Below, piece by piece: positions 40,042 through 49,024 of a stretch of 64,000 nucleotides of DNA (position 1 is its first letter; every line of letters begins with the position of its first letter). The DNA comes from Rhodoferax ferrireducens (GTDB lineage: Bacteria; Pseudomonadota; Gammaproteobacteria; Burkholderiales; Burkholderiaceae_C), in the NCBI RefSeq assembly GCF_003347515.1, contig NZ_QEII01000272.1, forward strand, positions 62,001 through 126,000. Reading direction: 5' to 3'. The notes under the pieces are model-generated. The model was not told the DNA's origin and did no database searches. It saw nothing but the letters and a program-made list of their open reading frames with translations. The position numbers and the translations under genes were made by a program.

Positions 40042-40995
40042 TTATAACTCGTAGTCGTCGACATGGCCGGTCATGGCTTGCGCCACCAGATTGCGGTTCA
40101 GGCGGTCGCTCAACAGTTCGGCAAACTTGTAGACGAAGTTGCGCAGGTAGGCGCCGCGCTTGAAGGCGACCCGGGTCACATTCTGGCCAAACAAAAGCCC
40201 GGCCGGGCGCACCACTAGATCGCTTTTGGCGCCGTCAGCCACGACGTCGCGGACCGACATTTCTGCGGCAATGCCAATGCCCAAGCCGAGGCGGACGTAG
40301 GTCTTGATCACGTCCGAGTCGATCGCTTCCAGCGCTATGCGCGGTTCCAGCTTGCGGGTGGCGAAGGCATGGTCAATCTTGGTGCGGCCGGTGTACGAGG
40401 GATGGTAGGTAATCAGGGGCTCGTGGGCGATGTCCTCCAGCGTCAGGTGTTCCTTCAAGGTTAAGGGATGGCCCACGGGCAGCACCAGCACATGCTCCCA
40501 TTCGTAGCAGGGCAAAGTCACCAGCTCCGAATAGCCTGCGAGCGATTCGGTGGCAATGCCGATTTCCGCCACTTCATCAATCAGCATTTTGGCCACCTGG
40601 TCCGGCGAGCCCTGGTGCAGGCTGACGTTGACCTTGGGGTAGGCCTGGCGCAGCTTGGCCACGGGTTCGGGCAGTACATAACGGGCCTGCGTGTGGGTGG
40701 TGGCGATTGACAGGGTGCCGCTGTCCTCGGCGCTGTATTGCTCCCCAATGCGTTTGAGGTTGCCCAGCTCGCGCATGATGAGTTCGATGCTCTTGAGCAC
40801 ATGCTGGCCCGGCTCGGTCACGCGCTTAAGGCGTTTGCCATGGCGGGCAAAAATCTCGATTCCCAGCTCTTCCTCCAGCTCAATGATGGCCTTGGAGACA
40901 CCTGGTTGGGAGGTGTGCAGGGCTTTGGCTGCTTCAGTCAGGTTCAAATTGCGCCGGACTGCTTCCTGAACAAAACGAAATTGATGTAGGTTCAT
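40042..40995 (-). CDS. cysB: CysB-family LysR regulator of sulfur assimilation
   Basis: A 317-residue LysR protein. It opens with MNLHQFRFVQEAVRRNLNLTEAAKALHTSQPGVSKAI, the CysB/Cbl-type helix-turn-helix (residues about 1-38), and carries the effector-domain segments IATTHTQARYVLP and ITYHPSYTGRTKID typical of CysB, which senses N-acetylserine and sulfide. It most likely activates the cys operon at 10-16 kb. A palindrome (TGAAATTTCA) sits directly upstream of the start. A CbiX chelatase gene lies upstream on the same strand. Confidence 0.93.
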   Translation of the reverse strand: MNLHQFRFVQEAVRRNLNLTEAAKALHTSQPGVSKAIIELEEELGIEIFARHGKRLKRVTEPGQHVLKSIELIMRELGNLKRIGEQYSAEDSGTLSIATTHTQARYVLPEPVAKLRQAYPKVNVSLHQGSPDQVAKMLIDEVAEIGIATESLAGYSELVTLPCYEWEHVLVLPVGHPLTLKEHLTLEDIAHEPLITYHPSYTGRTKIDHAFATRKLEPRIALEAIDSDVIKTYVRLGLGIGIAAEMSVRDVVADGAKSDLVVRPAGLLFGQNVTRVAFKRGAYLRNFVYKFAELLSDRLNRNLVAQAMTGHVDDYEL

Positions 40996-40996
40996 A

Positions 40997-41050
40997 TGAA
41001 ATTTCAGCTAACAGTGAAATTTATTATGCCCCAATCACATATGCCAACAA
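40997..41050 (-). promoter_or_regulatory. cysB promoter and palindromic operator candidate
   Basis: On the minus strand TTGTTG (41050-41045) and CATAAT (41028-41023) sit 16 bp apart as -35 and -10 boxes. Downstream lie a half site AAATTTCA (41022-41015) and the perfect palindrome TGAAATTTCA (41006-40997), just before the ATG. Position after the start site would suit autorepression. Inferred from sequence only. Confidence 0.42.
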
Positions 41051-41060
41051 CTGTTAAATC

Positions 41061-41432
41061 TCAAGAAAGGGCAATTCGGGCCATGAGCTCGATCATTTGC
41101 GCGTCCTCGCCGATGGCCGGTTTCAGATCGAACGCAATCTGCGGATGGCTGGCTCGCAAGCCGGTGATCAGTAGTGGCAGGTCTTCCCGCGCATGCCGGC
41201 CCACGCCCAGGAACATCGGAACGATGGTGATGGCGGTGACGCCCAGCGCCGCCAATTCGGCAACGCTGGTCGGTAGATCGGGGTCGGTGAGTTCCAGGTA
41301 GGCGCAGCGCACATGAACCTCGGGGGCAATCCCCCGAATATGGCTGGCCACGGCTTCAATAGGTTGTCGCCACAAAGGATCCCGTGAGCCATGTGAAAAC
41401 AGGATGGTGGCGCGCACTGTCTCAAATTGCAT
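41061..41432 (-). CDS. CbiX/SirB-type sirohydrochlorin chelatase
   Basis: A 123-residue single-domain chelatase. Catalytic histidines are visible in ILFSHGSRDP (His14) and GVGRHAREDLP (about 76); AYLELTDPDLP is also typical. Short CbiX proteins insert iron or cobalt into sirohydrochlorin. Next to cysB, and given a sirohaem sulfite reductase in the window, ferrochelation for sirohaem is the best inference. The ATG is chosen because AGGA lies six bases before it; an earlier ATG eight bases after lptG has no such site. Confidence 0.87.
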   Translation of the reverse strand: MQFETVRATILFSHGSRDPLWRQPIEAVASHIRGIAPEVHVRCAYLELTDPDLPTSVAELAALGVTAITIVPMFLGVGRHAREDLPLLITGLRASHPQIAFDLKPAIGEDAQMIELMARIALS

Positions 41433-41464
41433 CAAGTCCTCGCTATTTTTGACCATGACATTGA

Positions 41465-42571
41465 CTACCGCCTGAGTACCAGCCACCCAAACGCGGTGAG
41501 GGACAGCAGTGAATAAATCATGCCCGGCAGCGCCGCGGTCAGCCACGGTTGCCAGTTCTGCAGATTGCCGATATAGCCAAATACATTGTTCAAAAGGAAG
41601 AAGCTGATACCCGCCATGACCCCGCCGAACACATAGGCGGCAATGCCGCCGGAGCGGAAGTGCAGGTAGGCAAAGGGCAGGGCCAGCACCACCATCACCA
41701 GGCAACTCAGGGGATAAAAGACCTTCTTCCAGAACTCGATCTCGTAGCGCTGTGCACTCTGTCCGTTGGCATTTAAATGCCGTATGTATTCAAACAAATC
41801 GATGGTGCTCATGCGTTCGGGTTTGAGCAAAGCGGCCGACACCATTTCCGAGCTGATCTGGTTGGGCCAGCGAAAACTTTCCACCTGGGTGTGTTCAATG
41901 CGGCCGGTATCCGCGCCACGCGCCGGAAACTCGGTCCGCTGCACACGCTTCAGGGCCCACGAATCGTCTGCCCCATAGCTTGCGGCCTCAGCCTGGACCA
42001 TGGACATCAGGAAACCCTGGCTGTCGAATTCGAAGATGCGCACGCCGCGCATGCTGCCGTCCGACTCCATCGCGTTGACGTTGACGGCGTACTGCGAATG
42101 CTGCTGCCTTTCCTTCAGCCACGCGCCGGTCTGGCCTATGGTGATGCGCCCCTGGTAACGGGCTTTGAGGAGTTGCGCCGTGCGGTCGGCGACGGGGGAG
42201 AGATAGTCCCCAACGGCAAAGGTCAACAGCACAAAGCCCAAGCCCAGGAGCAGCAGCGTCCTCAGCGCTCGCCAGGGCCCCAGTCCACTGGTTCGCAAAA
42301 TGGTGAACTCCGAGCTCTGGGCAAATCGCGCCATCACAAAGATGGTGCCGATCAGAACGGCAATGGGCAGCAGTTCATAGAGGTGACTTGGAATCATCAG
42401 TGCCACGTAGGTCACCGCGTGCACGAGCCGATAGCCGGCGGCCGCATTGCGTCCAAGTGACTGGATTTCTTCCACAAAGTCAAAAAAGAAGAACAGCGAG
42501 AGAAACCCCAGGATGACAAAAGCCACCGCGTACAGTACCTCGCCATAAATCAGACGTCGAATGGTCTTCAT
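41465..42571 (-). CDS. lptG: LPS export permease LptG
   Basis: A 368-residue inner-membrane subunit of the LptB2FG transporter that extracts lipopolysaccharide. It has three N-terminal helices, a periplasmic beta-jellyroll region (about 130-270) and three C-terminal helices, as in the family. Conserved segments include FVILGFLSLFFFFDFVEEI, LPIAVLIGT and SEFTILRTSG. The ATG overlaps the lptF stop (ATGA), so the two permeases are co-translated. Confidence 0.94.
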   Translation of the reverse strand: MKTIRRLIYGEVLYAVAFVILGFLSLFFFFDFVEEIQSLGRNAAAGYRLVHAVTYVALMIPSHLYELLPIAVLIGTIFVMARFAQSSEFTILRTSGLGPWRALRTLLLLGLGFVLLTFAVGDYLSPVADRTAQLLKARYQGRITIGQTGAWLKERQQHSQYAVNVNAMESDGSMRGVRIFEFDSQGFLMSMVQAEAASYGADDSWALKRVQRTEFPARGADTGRIEHTQVESFRWPNQISSEMVSAALLKPERMSTIDLFEYIRHLNANGQSAQRYEIEFWKKVFYPLSCLVMVVLALPFAYLHFRSGGIAAYVFGGVMAGISFFLLNNVFGYIGNLQNWQPWLTAALPGMIYSLLSLTAFGWLVLRR

Positions 42572-43680
42572 GTCGCGGCCCTGCGGAAGAGGGAGGCACG
42601 CAGGTCAACCAGCGTGCGCCAGTCCCAGTTGTTGTGGCCTTTGGCGAGCCAGAGGGTTCCCAGCACCAGCGTACTACCGTGCAAGCCCAACAGGAAGCCG
42701 CCAAAGCTGAATTTGCCAGACGCAATCCAGCTTTGGCCCAGGGTCAAGAGGTTGTAATACAGGACGAAAGCAAACAGGGAAAAAACCAGGTTCGCACTGC
42801 GCCCAACGCGTGGGTTGACGCTGGAAACGGCCACGCCAATGATCACGAAATTGATGGCAGCCAGAATCAATCCAATGCGCCAGGAGAGTTCCGCCAGGTT
42901 GGGCAGGGTCAAGTTTTTCAGCAAGGCCAGGGTGGGGCGTGTATTGACCGCGACGTCATCCGTGGCCCCGGGCATGTCTACGCCGACCTTGATGCCGTAT
43001 TCTTCGAACTCGCTTATTTTTAGTTCAGATTTTCCGACCACACTTTCCAGCCGCTGCCCGTTGCTGAGCATCAAAAATCGGCCCTGATCTACCGTCTGAA
43101 TGCGGCCGCTGCGGGCAGAGGTGATGGTCTCCTTGTCGGATTCGGTCGTGGCAATGAAGACGTTGGAGCCGGACTGCTTGCCGGTGGCGTCTTTTTCCAC
43201 AAAAAACACCCGGTTTCCTGTCGCCGACTCCTGAAACTGGCCGGGTTGAATGCGCTCAATGTCCCCCCGCTTCTCGTATTGCTCCTTCATGGTTTCTATT
43301 TTCTGGTTGGACCAGGGCAGCACCAGCAGTGCCAGTGCCATGACGACCAGCAACACGGGCCAGGCAAACCGGAACAAGGGGCCAAGCAAGGCGGACAGGC
43401 CCCTGCCGCTGGTGAACCAGATCACCATCTCGCTGTCGCTGTACATGCGCGACAAGGTCGCAATGATCGAGATGAACAGGCTCATGGTCAGAATGGTTGG
43501 CATGTAGGCGAGCACGGTGTAGCCCATGACCAGCATCACGTCGGACGGGTTGAAGCTGCCGCGCGAGGCCTGCCCGAGGGTGCGGATCAGCGTCATGGTC
43601 ATGACGACGGTCGCCAGCACGATCAGTGTCGCGCCAAAACTGCGCGCCAGCTCCTTGCGAATGGACGAATGGAATAACAT
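42568..43680 (-). CDS. lptF: LPS export permease LptF
   Basis: A 370-residue partner of LptG with the same helix - periplasmic domain - helix plan. The N-terminal MLFHSSIRKELARSFGATL opening, YMPTILTMSLFISIIATLSRMYSDSEM and the late helices are typical. The internal ATG (MLFHSS) is preferred; the upstream extension contains a hairpin and is unlike the family. It is divergent from pepA, with a long imperfect hairpin between the genes. Confidence 0.94.
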   Translation of the reverse strand: MLFHSSIRKELARSFGATLIVLATVVMTMTLIRTLGQASRGSFNPSDVMLVMGYTVLAYMPTILTMSLFISIIATLSRMYSDSEMVIWFTSGRGLSALLGPLFRFAWPVLLVVMALALLVLPWSNQKIETMKEQYEKRGDIERIQPGQFQESATGNRVFFVEKDATGKQSGSNVFIATTESDKETITSARSGRIQTVDQGRFLMLSNGQRLESVVGKSELKISEFEEYGIKVGVDMPGATDDVAVNTRPTLALLKNLTLPNLAELSWRIGLILAAINFVIIGVAVSSVNPRVGRSANLVFSLFAFVLYYNLLTLGQSWIASGKFSFGGFLLGLHGSTLVLGTLWLAKGHNNWDWRTLVDLRASLFRRAAT

Positions 43681-43696
43681 AGGATGAGAATTTGCC

Positions 43697-43737
43697 GGAC
43701 GGCTCGCAGCTACGCAATAGCTGCGCAAGCGCCGTCC
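43697..43737. repeat. Imperfect hairpin between lptF and pepA
   Basis: GGACGGC / GCCGTCC (7 bp) encloses CGCAGCTA / TAGCTGCG (8 bp) around a 5-base loop, with an asymmetric bulge. It lies 16 bp from the lptF start and 24 bp from the pepA start, so it is in both 5' leaders. It could be an operator or an RNA structure. No T-run follows. Confidence 0.5.
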
Positions 43738-43761
43738 TAAACCAATTAGAAAAGCTGAATT

Positions 43762-45210
43762 ATGAACTTTGAACTCAAGACCTTTGACCTGAGCGGCGCA
43801 GCCAATGAGAAATGCGACGCCCTGATTGTGCTGCTGGGCAGCTCCTTCAAGCCTGGAAAAGACGTTTTGTCAGTGATGGCAGCGCAGGCATTCAAGGCAG
43901 GGGATCTGGAGAGTGCGCCGGGCAAGCCGGGCAAGCCACTGGTTTTATACCGACTCGCCGGGGTGGCTTGTTCGCGTGCCGTGCTGGCCAGTGTCGGCGA
44001 TGGATCGGCCAAAGAGGTGCGCCAAGCAGTCGCTGCCGCAGTGGCGGCAGTCAAGTCAACCCAGGTCAAGAAACTGGTGCTCTGTTTTGCCACCTTGCCG
44101 CAGGAAGACGCCGTCCGCGCCGCTGTCATGGCCGTTGCCGAGGCCAGTTATGTATTCACGACCACCAAATCAAAGCCCGAGGGCAGGGCAATTCAACGCG
44201 TCATCGTGGGCTTGCCGAGTGCACCGAAGTTCAAACCTGTTTTTGACCAGGTGGTTGCCGCCGTGGCGGGTATGGAGTTCGCTAAAGAATGGGCCAATCG
44301 ACCGGCCAACCACGCCACGCCGACCCTGTTGGCGGGCGCCGCCCGATCACTGGCCAAGTTGCCCCATATCAAGTGCGAAGTGCTTGGCCCCAAGGAAGTG
44401 GCCAAGCTGGAGATGGGTTCGTTCATGGCGGTCGCCCAGGGGTCTGAGGAACCTCTGCGCTTTATTGTGTTGCGCTACGACGGTACGGTGAAGTCCGAGG
44501 CGCCCACGGTTCTGGTGGGCAAGGGCATCACTTTTGACAGTGGCGGCATTTCCATCAAGCCCGCGGCCGAGATGGACGAGATGAAGTTCGACATGTCAGG
44601 TGCCGCCAGTGTGTTGGGCGTTTTTCGGGCCCTGGCAGAGCTGAAGCCCGCCATCAACGTGATCGGCTTGATTCCCTCGTGTGAAAACCTGCTCAATGGC
44701 CGGGCCGTCAAACCGGGCGATGTGGTGACCAGCATGAGCGGTCAGACCATTGAAATTCTCAATACCGATGCCGAAGGTCGATTGGTGCTGTGCGATGCAC
44801 TGACCTATGCCGAGCGCTTCAAACCCCGTGCCGTGGTGGACATCGCCACGCTCACCGGTGCCTGCGTAGTGGCCTTGGGTGCGGTGCGCAGCGGCCTTTT
44901 CTGCGCGAATGAGGAATTGGCCGCAGCCCTGTTGACAGCGGGAGATACCTCGCTTGATCTGTGCTGGCGCATGCCTTTGGACGACGATTACGCCGAGGGC
45001 CTCAAATCCAATTTTGCCGATGTTGCCAACGTGGGCGGACGCGCCGGCGGCGCCATCACAGCGGCCAAGTTTCTGCAACGATTCACCGGCAAGTTTCCCT
45101 GGGCTCACCTGGACATTGCCGGAACGGCCTGGAAGAGCGGAGCCGCCAAAGGTGCGACTGGCCGCCCGGTCGCGCTGCTGCTGGAATACCTGCTGACTTC
45201 AGCAAAATAA
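43762..45210 (+). CDS. pepA: Leucyl aminopeptidase PepA (M17)
   Basis: A 482-residue di-metal aminopeptidase of family M17. The catalytic C-terminal domain shows VGKGITFDSGGISIKP (about 252-267), KFDMSGAA, and the signature NTDAEGRLVL (about 333-342). The N-terminal domain is normal in length. PepA trims peptides and in some bacteria also binds DNA. Divergent from lptFG and followed 17 bp later by holC, an arrangement common in Betaproteobacteria. Confidence 0.95.
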   Translation: MNFELKTFDLSGAANEKCDALIVLLGSSFKPGKDVLSVMAAQAFKAGDLESAPGKPGKPLVLYRLAGVACSRAVLASVGDGSAKEVRQAVAAAVAAVKSTQVKKLVLCFATLPQEDAVRAAVMAVAEASYVFTTTKSKPEGRAIQRVIVGLPSAPKFKPVFDQVVAAVAGMEFAKEWANRPANHATPTLLAGAARSLAKLPHIKCEVLGPKEVAKLEMGSFMAVAQGSEEPLRFIVLRYDGTVKSEAPTVLVGKGITFDSGGISIKPAAEMDEMKFDMSGAASVLGVFRALAELKPAINVIGLIPSCENLLNGRAVKPGDVVTSMSGQTIEILNTDAEGRLVLCDALTYAERFKPRAVVDIATLTGACVVALGAVRSGLFCANEELAAALLTAGDTSLDLCWRMPLDDDYAEGLKSNFADVANVGGRAGGAITAAKFLQRFTGKFPWAHLDIAGTAWKSGAAKGATGRPVALLLEYLLTSAK

Positions 45211-45227
45211 AGCAGGTGGCATTGAAT

Positions 45228-45659
45228 ATGACGGAGGTGGCATTTCACTTCAACGCACCTGATCGCGTGGCCTATGCCTGTCGTTTGTTGAGAAAGGCCG
45301 TGAGCAATGGTGCAAAGATTGTGGTGACGGGCCACGCTGACACACTGCAGGCGCTGGACAGCGCGCTGTGGACTTTCTCACCGGTGGATTTTGTGGCGCA
45401 TTGTTATCTGGAGAGCGACGCCTGGGTCGTGGCGGCGTCGCCCGTGATTCTGGCGCCATCGATTGAGTCCGTGCCCCATCAGCAGGTGCTACTCAATATC
45501 GGCCATCTCGTGCCAAGCGGTTTTGAGCGGTTTGAGCGTGTGATTGAGGTCGTTGGAATGGAAGACGATGACCGTCAGCATGCACGAAGCCGCTGGAAGC
45601 ATTACACCGAGCAAGGCTTCACTATCAAGCGCCATGATCTGGCTTTGAAACCTTCATAG
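45228..45659 (+). CDS. holC: DNA polymerase III chi subunit HolC
   Basis: A 143-residue clamp-loader accessory subunit linking the replisome to SSB. It starts MTEVAFHFNAPDRVAYACRLL with AGGTGG upstream; LDSALWTFSPVDFVAH and FERVIEVVGMEDDDRQHAR are typical HolC segments. The last part, HARSRWKHYTEQGF, is the conserved end. Directly downstream of pepA, as in many Betaproteobacteria. Confidence 0.92.
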   Translation: MTEVAFHFNAPDRVAYACRLLRKAVSNGAKIVVTGHADTLQALDSALWTFSPVDFVAHCYLESDAWVVAASPVILAPSIESVPHQQVLLNIGHLVPSGFERFERVIEVVGMEDDDRQHARSRWKHYTEQGFTIKRHDLALKPS

Positions 45660-45661
45660 CG

Positions 45662-45973
45662 ATGAACACCATACCCCGAAATCTGCCGCGATTTTTGCCA
45701 ACCTTGACTGAAGTTGTGCATCCGGACGAGTTGGTCCGCATGGCGGTGCCGGCGCTGCCGGGAGTTGATGAGACAGTATCGCTCGTGATGCAGAGGGTGG
45801 AGCCGGTGATCGAGCGTCGGCTGCGCGAAGAAGCCGATGTCATGCTTCGCAATATGGTGGCCGAACAACTGCAACGCTTGAGTGCGGGCCTCCGGCAAGA
45901 ACTTGAAATTGTCGTGCGTCAGGCCGTGTCTGAGGTGATGACATCTCAGTCAAGTCAGCATAAGTTGAAATAA
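45662..45973 (+). CDS. Hypothetical helical protein downstream of holC
   Basis: A 103-residue protein with no recognised motif. It opens MNTIPRNLPRFLPTLTEVV; the rest is predominantly helical and charged (residues about 40-90, RLREEADVMLRNMVAEQLQRL and similar), suggesting a coiled coil or oligomer. It starts two bases after the holC stop, so it is probably translated from the same mRNA. The function is unknown. Confidence 0.7.
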   Translation: MNTIPRNLPRFLPTLTEVVHPDELVRMAVPALPGVDETVSLVMQRVEPVIERRLREEADVMLRNMVAEQLQRLSAGLRQELEIVVRQAVSEVMTSQSSQHKLK

Positions 45974-46086
45974 TGATGCATTACGCCACAGCTCGGTGTC
46001 TTCCCTATGTTTTTGGCTCAGAAATTGCGTTATCGTGCCGGGTGTGGAACGATTAGGTTCACATTTTTTTAACTATGGAGTTGTCT

Positions 46087-47217
46087 ATGCAAATGAAATT
46101 AAGAATTACCGTTGCTGCCGCGATTGCTGCGGCTGCTGGCGTCGCCATGGCGCAGGACATGGTCGTCAAGATCGGTCACGTTGCCCCGGTTTCGGGCGCG
46201 CAAGCGGCATACGGCAAAGACAACGAGAACGGTGCCCGCATGGCTATTGAAGATCTGAACGCCGCTGGCGTGATGATCGGCGGCAAGAAGGTGAAGTTTG
46301 AGCTCTTGGCTGAAGATGATGCAGCTGATCCCAAACAAGGTGCAGCTGTTGCACAAAAACTGTGCGACGCCAAAGTGGCTGGTGTGGCTGGCCACCTGAA
46401 CTCGGGCACCACCATCCCTGCGTCCAAGATTTACAACGATTGTGGGATTCCCATGGTCACCCCCTCTGCAACCAACCCCAACCTGACCAAGCCTGGCTAC
46501 AAGACCACATTCCGCTTGCTGGCAAATGACAATGCACTGGGTGCAGGCTTGGCTCTTTACGCCGCGGACACTTTAAAGCTCAAGCGCATCGCCGTAATTG
46601 ATGACCGTACCGCTTACGGTCAAGGCGTGGCGGATGTGTTCAAGAAGATTGCAGCATCCAAAGGCATCACCATCGTTGACGAACAGTTCACCACCGACAA
46701 GTCCGTTGACTTCATGTCCATCCTGACGTCCATCAAGGGCAAGACTCCGGACGGCGTTTTCTTCGGTGGTATGGACCCCCAAGCCGGCCCGATGCTGCGT
46801 CAGATGGAACAACTCGGTCTGAGCAACGTCAAGTACTTTGGTGGCGATGGCATCTGCACCAATGACCTGATCAAACAGGCTGCCGGCGCCAAAACGCTGG
46901 AGAACGTGGTTTGCGCTGAAGGTGGCGCATCGTTGGAAAAAATGCCCAGCGGTGCCACCTGGAAAAAGCGTTATGACGCCAAGTACCCAGGTCAGTTCCA
47001 GGTTTACAGCCCTTACGTCTATGACGCCATCCACGTGTTGGTGGATGCCATGAAGCGTGCCGGCAGTGCAGACCCCAAGGTTTACACCTCGTTCATCGGC
47101 GCGACAAACTACCAGGGCGTCACGACCAAAGTACAGTTCGAGTCAAATGGCGAGTTGAAAAACCCTGCCATGACCCTGTATACCTACAAGGCCGGCAAGA
47201 AGGTCGCACTGAACTAA
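46087..47217 (+). CDS. Branched-chain amino acid-type periplasmic binding protein (LivK family)
   Basis: A 376-residue secreted protein. The signal peptide ends near residue 22 (VAMAQ). IGHVAPVSGAQAAYGKDNENGARMAIEDLN and the LAEDDAADPKQGAAVAQKL region are typical of LivK/LivJ proteins that bind branched-chain amino acids. The ATG at 46087 follows GGAG by six bases; an in-frame codon at 46075 is less likely. No LivHMGF components are in the window, so the rest of the transporter is elsewhere. A strong terminator follows directly. Confidence 0.92.
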   Translation: MQMKLRITVAAAIAAAAGVAMAQDMVVKIGHVAPVSGAQAAYGKDNENGARMAIEDLNAAGVMIGGKKVKFELLAEDDAADPKQGAAVAQKLCDAKVAGVAGHLNSGTTIPASKIYNDCGIPMVTPSATNPNLTKPGYKTTFRLLANDNALGAGLALYAADTLKLKRIAVIDDRTAYGQGVADVFKKIAASKGITIVDEQFTTDKSVDFMSILTSIKGKTPDGVFFGGMDPQAGPMLRQMEQLGLSNVKYFGGDGICTNDLIKQAAGAKTLENVVCAEGGASLEKMPSGATWKKRYDAKYPGQFQVYSPYVYDAIHVLVDAMKRAGSADPKVYTSFIGATNYQGVTTKVQFESNGELKNPAMTLYTYKAGKKVALN

Positions 47218-47237
47218 TTCAGTTTTATTCAGAGCCG

Positions 47238-47266
47238 AAAAAAGCCGCCTTCGGGTGGCTTTTTTC
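47238..47266 (+). terminator. Rho-independent terminator after livK
   Basis: AAAAAAGCCGCC and GGTGGCTTTTTT pair over 12 bp with one G-T pair around a TTCG loop, followed by T residues. It begins 20 bp after the gene. Confidence 0.9.
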
Positions 47267-47326
47267 TTGCCCCTTCGGTCCGCACGGCGGAAATAGGGCC
47301 TTGGCTCGGCTAAAATACGAGTTGCT

Positions 47327-47416
47327 GGAGCGGTGGATGAGCGGTTTAAGTCATACGCCTGGAAAGCGTACGAGGGGTAAAACCCTCCGCGGGTTCGAAT
47401 CCCGCCTGCTCCGCCA
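47327..47416 (+). tRNA. tRNA-Ser (GGA)
   Basis: A 90-base gene with a long variable arm (ACGAGGGGTAAAACCCTCC) typical of serine tRNAs. Anticodon loop CTGGAAA gives anticodon GGA. The acceptor GGAGCGG pairs with CTGCTCC (one G-T pair) and CCA is encoded. A -10-like TAAAAT lies ten bases upstream. Confidence 0.97.
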
Positions 47417-47454
47417 GTAACACATGTCTTGAATCATCCGCAGACATACAGAAT

Positions 47455-47487
47455 CCCGCAGTTCTCTTTGAGAGCTGCGGGTTTTTT
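47455..47487 (+). terminator. Rho-independent terminator after tRNA-Ser
   Basis: CCCGCAGTTCT and AGAGCTGCGGG pair (one G-T) around CTTTG, followed by TTTTTTG. It lies 38 bp after the tRNA. Confidence 0.88.
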
Positions 47488-47514
47488 GTTTTTGCTCTCT
47501 AACTTTTATCCTAA

Positions 47515-48426
47515 CTACGCCCGCTGCGTTTGCACCATTTTCATGGCCGATGAAATCAGCGCGGACACTTCGGTCATGTTGCTGGGCACGATGAGGGTTG
47601 TAGTGGCATCTGCTGCCACTTTTGAATAAGCATCCACGGCTCTTTCAGCCACCTTGAGTTGCACGGCTTCAGCGCCACCGGGCTGGCGAATCGCGGCGGC
47701 AATACGCTCGATCGCGCCGGCGGTCGCCTCGGCAACGGCGGTGATGGATTGGGCGTCGCCCTGGGCCTTGTTGATCACGGCTTGTTTCTCGCCTTCAGAG
47801 CGGGCAATAAAGGCTTCACGCTCGCCGGTGGCAATATTGATCTGCTCCTGGCGACGGCCTTCGGACGCGGCAATCAGCGCGCGTTTTTCGCGCTCCGCAG
47901 TGATCTGCTGCTGCATGGCGTGCAAGATCTCCTTGGGCGGCGTCAGATCCTTGATCTCATAGCGCAGCACCTTGACGCCCCAGTTCAGGGCGGCCTCGTC
48001 AATGGCCTGCACCACCTGGGCGTTGATGATGTCGCGTTCTTCAAAGGTTTTATCCAGCTCTAGCTTGCCGATGACCGAACGCAGCGAGGTCTGCGCCAAC
48101 TGGGAGATGGCCATGATGTAGTTGCTTGAGCCATAGCTGGCACGCATGGCGTCCGTCACCTGAAAATAGAGGATGCCGTCGACCTGCAACTGGGTGTTGT
48201 CGCGTGTGATACAGACCTGGCTGGCAATATCCAGGGGGATTTCCTTGAGGATGTGTTTGTAGGCGACCTTGTCCACAAAGGGCATCAAGAAGCTCAAGCC
48301 TGGCGTCAGGGTGCCGTTGTATTTTCCAAGGCGTTCGACGACCCAGGCGTGCTGCTGCGGCACCACTTTGACCGACTGCGTGATAAACACAGCCGCGATG
48401 ACGAACAAAATTATTGCGATTTCCAT
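47515..48426 (-). CDS. qmcA: SPFH/Band 7 membrane protein, paraslipin (QmcA-like)
   Basis: A 303-residue protein with one N-terminal membrane helix (about 2-20) and an SPFH domain: VVPQQHAWVVERLGKYNGTLTPGLSFLMPFVD and the later LRSVIGKLELDKTFEERDIIN segment are typical. A long coiled-coil rich in Glu/Lys and Ala follows (AEREKRALIAASEGRRQEQI...). Such proteins assemble membrane cages around proteases or other partners. The next gene upstream encodes an NfeD-type protein, the usual partner. Confidence 0.93.
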   Translation of the reverse strand: MEIAIILFVIAAVFITQSVKVVPQQHAWVVERLGKYNGTLTPGLSFLMPFVDKVAYKHILKEIPLDIASQVCITRDNTQLQVDGILYFQVTDAMRASYGSSNYIMAISQLAQTSLRSVIGKLELDKTFEERDIINAQVVQAIDEAALNWGVKVLRYEIKDLTPPKEILHAMQQQITAEREKRALIAASEGRRQEQINIATGEREAFIARSEGEKQAVINKAQGDAQSITAVAEATAGAIERIAAAIRQPGGAEAVQLKVAERAVDAYSKVAADATTTLIVPSNMTEVSALISSAMKMVQTQRA

Positions 48427-48469
48427 CAGTTTTCCCAGTTAACCCCAACAGGACGTCGTTGGCACATTT

Positions 48470-48895
48470 TTATGATTTTTTGACGATCAATTGGCTACCG
48501 ACCACTTCCACCACGTTGTGGAGTCCGGGCGATGGTGTGGCGCCCGGCAGGAGTGACACGGTCCAATTGGCGCCCCGGTATTTCACGGTGCTTGTGCCGT
48601 CCGGGCGCCAGGCCTCGACGTGAACGGTCGCGCCAACATCCATATTGACATCGTGATTGGCGCTGGCGGGGAGGGCGGACGGTGTTTTTTGTTTGTATCG
48701 GCGCCAGGCCACGACGGACCCACCGCCGACGAGGGCTGCCACGACCAGTTGCAGGGTGGCTGTGGCGCCCAGGTGAGCGGCGATGGCCGCTGCGACAAAC
48801 CCCATGGAGAGCATGAGCAAATAGAACGTCCCGGTCACCAACTCGACTGCGATGACAGCACCTGCCAGTACCCACCAGATCGTTGATTCAGCCAT
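48470..48895 (-). CDS. NfeD-family protein
   Basis: A 141-residue protein with two to three N-terminal helices (AESTIWWVLAGAVIAVELVTGTFYLLMLSMGFVAA) and a C-terminal OB-fold (DVGATVHVEAW, VKYRGANWTVSL). This is the short NfeD form that pairs with SPFH proteins such as QmcA. The ATG of MAESTIWW is preceded by AAGGGG at five bases. It lies 43 bp before qmcA and is divergent from the decarboxylase gene. Confidence 0.9.
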   Translation of the reverse strand: MAESTIWWVLAGAVIAVELVTGTFYLLMLSMGFVAAAIAAHLGATATLQLVVAALVGGGSVVAWRRYKQKTPSALPASANHDVNMDVGATVHVEAWRPDGTSTVKYRGANWTVSLLPGATPSPGLHNVVEVVGSQLIVKKS

Positions 48896-49024
48896 ATCGC
48901 CCCTTATTGTGTTTGTAGCGCCACATTTTGAGTCAAAAAATGTGTCGTGCAAGTGACGCGACTTAATAAGTCCTTACACTTCGCGCCTGTTTCTTATTTT
49001 TCCCGTGCCTGGCTGGAGTGCCCA

